This document shows, piece by piece, positions 62,060 to 64,000 of a stretch of 64,000 nt of DNA. The stretch's first letter is position 1; every line of letters begins with the position of its first letter. The notes beneath the pieces were generated by a model, which did no database searches, was not told the DNA's origin, and worked only from the letters and a program-made list of their open reading frames with translations. Where the stretch lies: contig NZ_JAOQJQ010000002.1 in NCBI RefSeq assembly GCF_025566885.1, positions 496,001 to 560,000 of the forward strand. The letters run 5' to 3'. Source of the DNA: Brotonthovivens ammoniilytica. Lineage in GTDB: Bacteria; Bacillota; Clostridia; Lachnospirales; Lachnospiraceae. The position numbers and the translations under genes were made by a program.

Positions 62060-62100
62060 CTATCGCAGAATAAAAGATCTACCGAATTATATGTAACGTA

Positions 62101-62130
62101 GTAGTGGGAGGGACCTCTCCCGATATTACC
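62101..62130 (+). promoter_or_regulatory. Hairpin before rplA, possible L1 autoregulation site
   Basis: GTA-gt-GGGAG-ggacct-CTCCC-gatat-TAC, a stem with an asymmetric internal loop just before the rplA ribosome site. The shape recalls the L1-binding site on rRNA and L11-L1 mRNA. Visual judgement only. Confidence 0.4.
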
Positions 62131-62147
62131 ACAGGAGGTATTAATTA

Positions 62148-62840
62148 ATGAAAAGAGGAAAAAAATACGTCGAAGCTGCTAAAAAGATCGACAGAACAGT
62201 TCAGTATGATACAGCTGATGCTATCGGCATTGTAAAATCCAATGCTACAGCAAAATTTGACGAGACCATTGAAGCTCACATAAGAACAGGATGTGACGGA
62301 CGTCATGCAGAGCAGCAGATCCGTGGTGCGGTTGTACTTCCTCACGGAACAGGAAAAACTGTAAAAGTTTTAGTTTTCGCAAAAGGTGTAAAACTTGACG
62401 AAGCTCAGGCTGCAGGCGCTGATTATGTAGGCGGTGAAGAGTTACTGCCAAAAATCCAGAATGAAGGCTGGTTAGATTTTGATGTTGTAGTTGCTACACC
62501 AGATATGATGGGTGTTGTTGGTCGTTTGGGACGTGTACTTGGACCAAAAGGTTTAATGCCAAACCCAAAAGCTGGTACAGTAACAATGGATGTTACAAAA
62601 GCTATCAATGATATCAAAGCTGGTAAAATTGAGTACAGACTGGACAAAACAAACATTATCCATGTGCCAATTGGAAAAGCTTCCTTCACAGAAGAACAAT
62701 TAGCGGACAACTTCCAGACCCTTATGGATGCCATTATCAAAGCAAGACCAAGTTCTTTGAAAGGTCAGTATTTAAGAAGCGTAACATTAGCTTCTACAAT
62801 GGGACCTGGTGTAAAATTAAACGTAGCAAAGCTGGTTTAA
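62148..62840 (+). CDS. rplA: Ribosomal protein L1
   Basis: 230 residues. KRGKKYVEAAKKIDRTVQYD opens it, LGPKGLMPNPKAGTVT is the L1 signature and KGQYLRSVTLASTMGPG the end. ACAGGAGG precedes the ATG. Binds 23S rRNA at the L1 stalk and usually represses its own mRNA. Confidence 0.97.
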   Translation: MKRGKKYVEAAKKIDRTVQYDTADAIGIVKSNATAKFDETIEAHIRTGCDGRHAEQQIRGAVVLPHGTGKTVKVLVFAKGVKLDEAQAAGADYVGGEELLPKIQNEGWLDFDVVVATPDMMGVVGRLGRVLGPKGLMPNPKAGTVTMDVTKAINDIKAGKIEYRLDKTNIIHVPIGKASFTEEQLADNFQTLMDAIIKARPSSLKGQYLRSVTLASTMGPGVKLNVAKLV

Positions 62841-62885
62841 TTTTTAGCTGGTAAACCGTGTCAGAGAATTGGGACGGAATTGATA

Positions 62886-62914
62886 TTGACATCAATATAA
62901 TACAATGCTATAAT
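62886..62914 (+). promoter_or_regulatory. Promoter of the rplJL transcript
   Basis: Consensus -35 TTGACA (62886-62891), 17-nt spacer, -10 TATAAT (62909-62914). Confidence 0.9.
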
Positions 62915-62924
62915 AGCAAAGCAA

Positions 62925-63057
62925 TTGCCGAAGACAGCAGGTGCCAAAAGGCATAAACAGTATGTACCTGCCCAGGGAATTTACAAACATGCAGTGTATG
63001 TGCTGCATATGTGTAAAGACTATAAACCTCTCTGTCTTCCAACAGAGAGGTTTTTTT
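62925..63057 (+). ncRNA. L10 leader (ribosomal protein autoregulatory leader with attenuator)
   Basis: A structured 5-prime leader between the rplJ promoter and gene, with CAGGTGCC/GTACCTGCCC pairing (62939-62977), and TGCAGTGTATGTGCTGCAT. It ends in an intrinsic terminator (ACCTCTCTGT/ACAGAGAGGT with T7, 63024-63057). Firmicute L10 leaders bind L10-L12 and attenuate in this way. The position alone is strong support. Confidence 0.85.
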
Positions 63058-63125
63058 CGATATAACATAAATCGAAGATACCCCTTTTGTCTGAGGAAAA
63101 AATATTAAAAGGAGGTGCACGATTC

Positions 63126-63629
63126 GTGGCAAAAGTAGAACTGAAACAACCTATCGTACAGGAAATTGCTGAACACATTGAAGGCGCTCAGTCAGTAGTA
63201 GTTGTAGACTACCGTGGACTGACAGTTGCTGAAGATACACAGTTACGTAAAGAGTTAAGAGAAGCTGGAATTACTTATAAAGTATATAAAAATACTTTAA
63301 TGAACCTTGCATTCAAAGGAACTGACTGCGAAAGCCTTGCTCCGGTACTTGAAGGACCAAGCGCAATCGCTATTTCTAAAACAGATGCAACAGCTCCTGC
63401 AAGAATCCTGGCGAAATTTGCTAAAACAGCAGCAGCACTTGAAATCAAAGCTGGTGTTGTGGAAGGAGATTTCTATGATGCAGAAGGAATGAAATCTATT
63501 TCTGCAATTCCATCCAGAGAAGAACTGCTTTCCAAATTCCTTGGAAGCATTCAGTCTCCTATTACAAACTTTGCTCGCGTTATCAATCAGATCGCAGAGC
63601 AGGGCGGCGAAGCTCCTGCAGAAGCATAA
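63126..63629 (+). CDS. rplJ: Ribosomal protein L10
   Basis: 167 residues from GTG at 63126 behind AAGGAGGTGCACGATTC; the ATG at 63087 is inside the leader. VVVDYRGLTVAEDTQLRKEL and YKVYKNTLMNLAFKG are typical, and the C-terminal helix (FLGSIQSPITNFARVINQIA) carries L7/L12 dimers. Controlled by the L10 leader upstream. Confidence 0.96.
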   Translation: MAKVELKQPIVQEIAEHIEGAQSVVVVDYRGLTVAEDTQLRKELREAGITYKVYKNTLMNLAFKGTDCESLAPVLEGPSAIAISKTDATAPARILAKFAKTAAALEIKAGVVEGDFYDAEGMKSISAIPSREELLSKFLGSIQSPITNFARVINQIAEQGGEAPAEA

Positions 63630-63687
63630 GATTCGCGGCGTAAATAAAAATAATACAAAAATAATCTTAAATTGGAGGTAAATTATA

Positions 63688-64000
63688 ATGGCAAAATTAA
63701 CAACTGAAGAATTTATTGAAGCTATCAAAGAGTTAACAGTATTAGAATTAAACGATTTAGTAAAAGCATGTGAAGAAGAATTTGGTGTATCTGCAGCAGC
63801 AGGTGTTGTAGTAGCAGCAGCAGGCGGAGACGCAGCAGCAGCTGAAGAAAAAACTGAGTTTGATGTAGAACTTACAGAAGTAGGTCCAAACAAAGTTAAA
63901 GTTATCAAAGTTGTTCGTGAAGTAACAGGCTTAGGATTAAAAGAAGCTAAAGAAGTAGTAGACGGAGCTCCTAAAGTAGTAAAAGAAGCAGCAGAAAAAG
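63688..64000 (+). CDS. rplL: Ribosomal protein L7/L12 (partial, runs off window end)
   Basis: The first 104 codons of L7/L12: MAKLTTEEFIEAIKELTV, the Ala/Gly-rich hinge and the start of the C-terminal domain (VIKVVREVTGLGLKEAKEVV). TTGGAGG precedes the ATG. The last ~18 residues are outside the window. Confidence 0.96.
   Translation, partial: MAKLTTEEFIEAIKELTVLELNDLVKACEEEFGVSAAAGVVVAAAGGDAAAAEEKTEFDVELTEVGPNKVKVIKVVREVTGLGLKEAKEVVDGAPKVVKEAAEK

Overview
The window looks like chromosomal DNA of a strictly anaerobic, gut-type clostridium, most likely a Lachnospiraceae member. This is inferred from gene families, AT-rich codon use, strong AGGAGG ribosome binding sites, glycyl radical enzymes, phosphotransbutyrylase/butyrate kinase, a hybrid cluster protein, an OFA-type permease and the rpmG-secE-nusG-rplKA-rplJL order at the right end. 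No rRNA, tRNA, CRISPR array or prophage was seen.

Layout. (1) 1-7850: a zinc-less MDR dehydrogenase, an MFS permease and a VOC protein on +, an AraC regulator and a large beta-helix protein lacking a signal peptide on -, then an alpha/beta hydrolase. (2) 7968-27208: a fermentation island built on two glycyl radical enzymes (GREs) with diol-dehydratase-type active sites. It also has two activating enzymes, a CoA-acylating aldehyde dehydrogenase, phosphotransbutyrylase, butyrate kinase, two metal-dependent alcohol dehydrogenases, two permeases and two tandem PucR-type regulators. No microcompartment shell genes are present. Expected logic: diol -> aldehyde -> acyl-CoA -> acyl phosphate -> acid + ATP, with alcohol formation as electron sink. 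(3) 27533-30572: an AAA ATPase, a VOC protein, a phosphoesterase and a decayed rRNA/tRNA methyltransferase gene. (4) 30734-39057: two SDRs, a CoA transferase, a thiolase, a carnitine-dehydrogenase-like 3-hydroxyacid dehydrogenase, a beta-keto acid cleavage enzyme (BKACE) and a crotonase-fold beta-diketone hydrolase. Four promoters here share one rigid LysR-type module (GGTTAT-N11-ATAACC, GAATTTCC 19 nt from the second half-site, -10 box 46-47 nt from it). I read this as a regulon for opening and thiolytic cleavage of a cyclic 1,3-diketone, with phloroglucinol-type catabolism the best match. (5) 39184-48515: an Asp/Glu-racemase-like protein, two LysR regulators, a GntP-type permease, and a cytosolic molybdopterin oxidoreductase with a four-cluster ferredoxin and an FAD/NAD reductase, plausibly a reductase or dehydroxylase feeding region 4. 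(6) 48519-50216: an IS30-like element inserted at the stop codon of the FAD gene with a 13-bp flanking direct repeat. (7) 50591-60403: amt-glnK, an orphan substrate-binding lipoprotein, hcp, a double-domain PPK2, a membrane glycosyltransferase, a transaldolase-like enzyme and a maltose-O-acetyltransferase-like enzyme. (8) 60700-64000: rpmG, secE, nusG, rplK, rplA, the L10 leader, rplJ and rplL (cut by the window end).

A structured intergenic repeat occurs three to four times (35406, 50331, 50405, 52257), each set starting directly behind an intrinsic terminator. The main candidates for undescribed biology are the region-4 regulon with its crotonase/BKACE pair, the shell-less double-GRE island, and the soluble molybdoenzyme module. 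All substrate assignments are inference.
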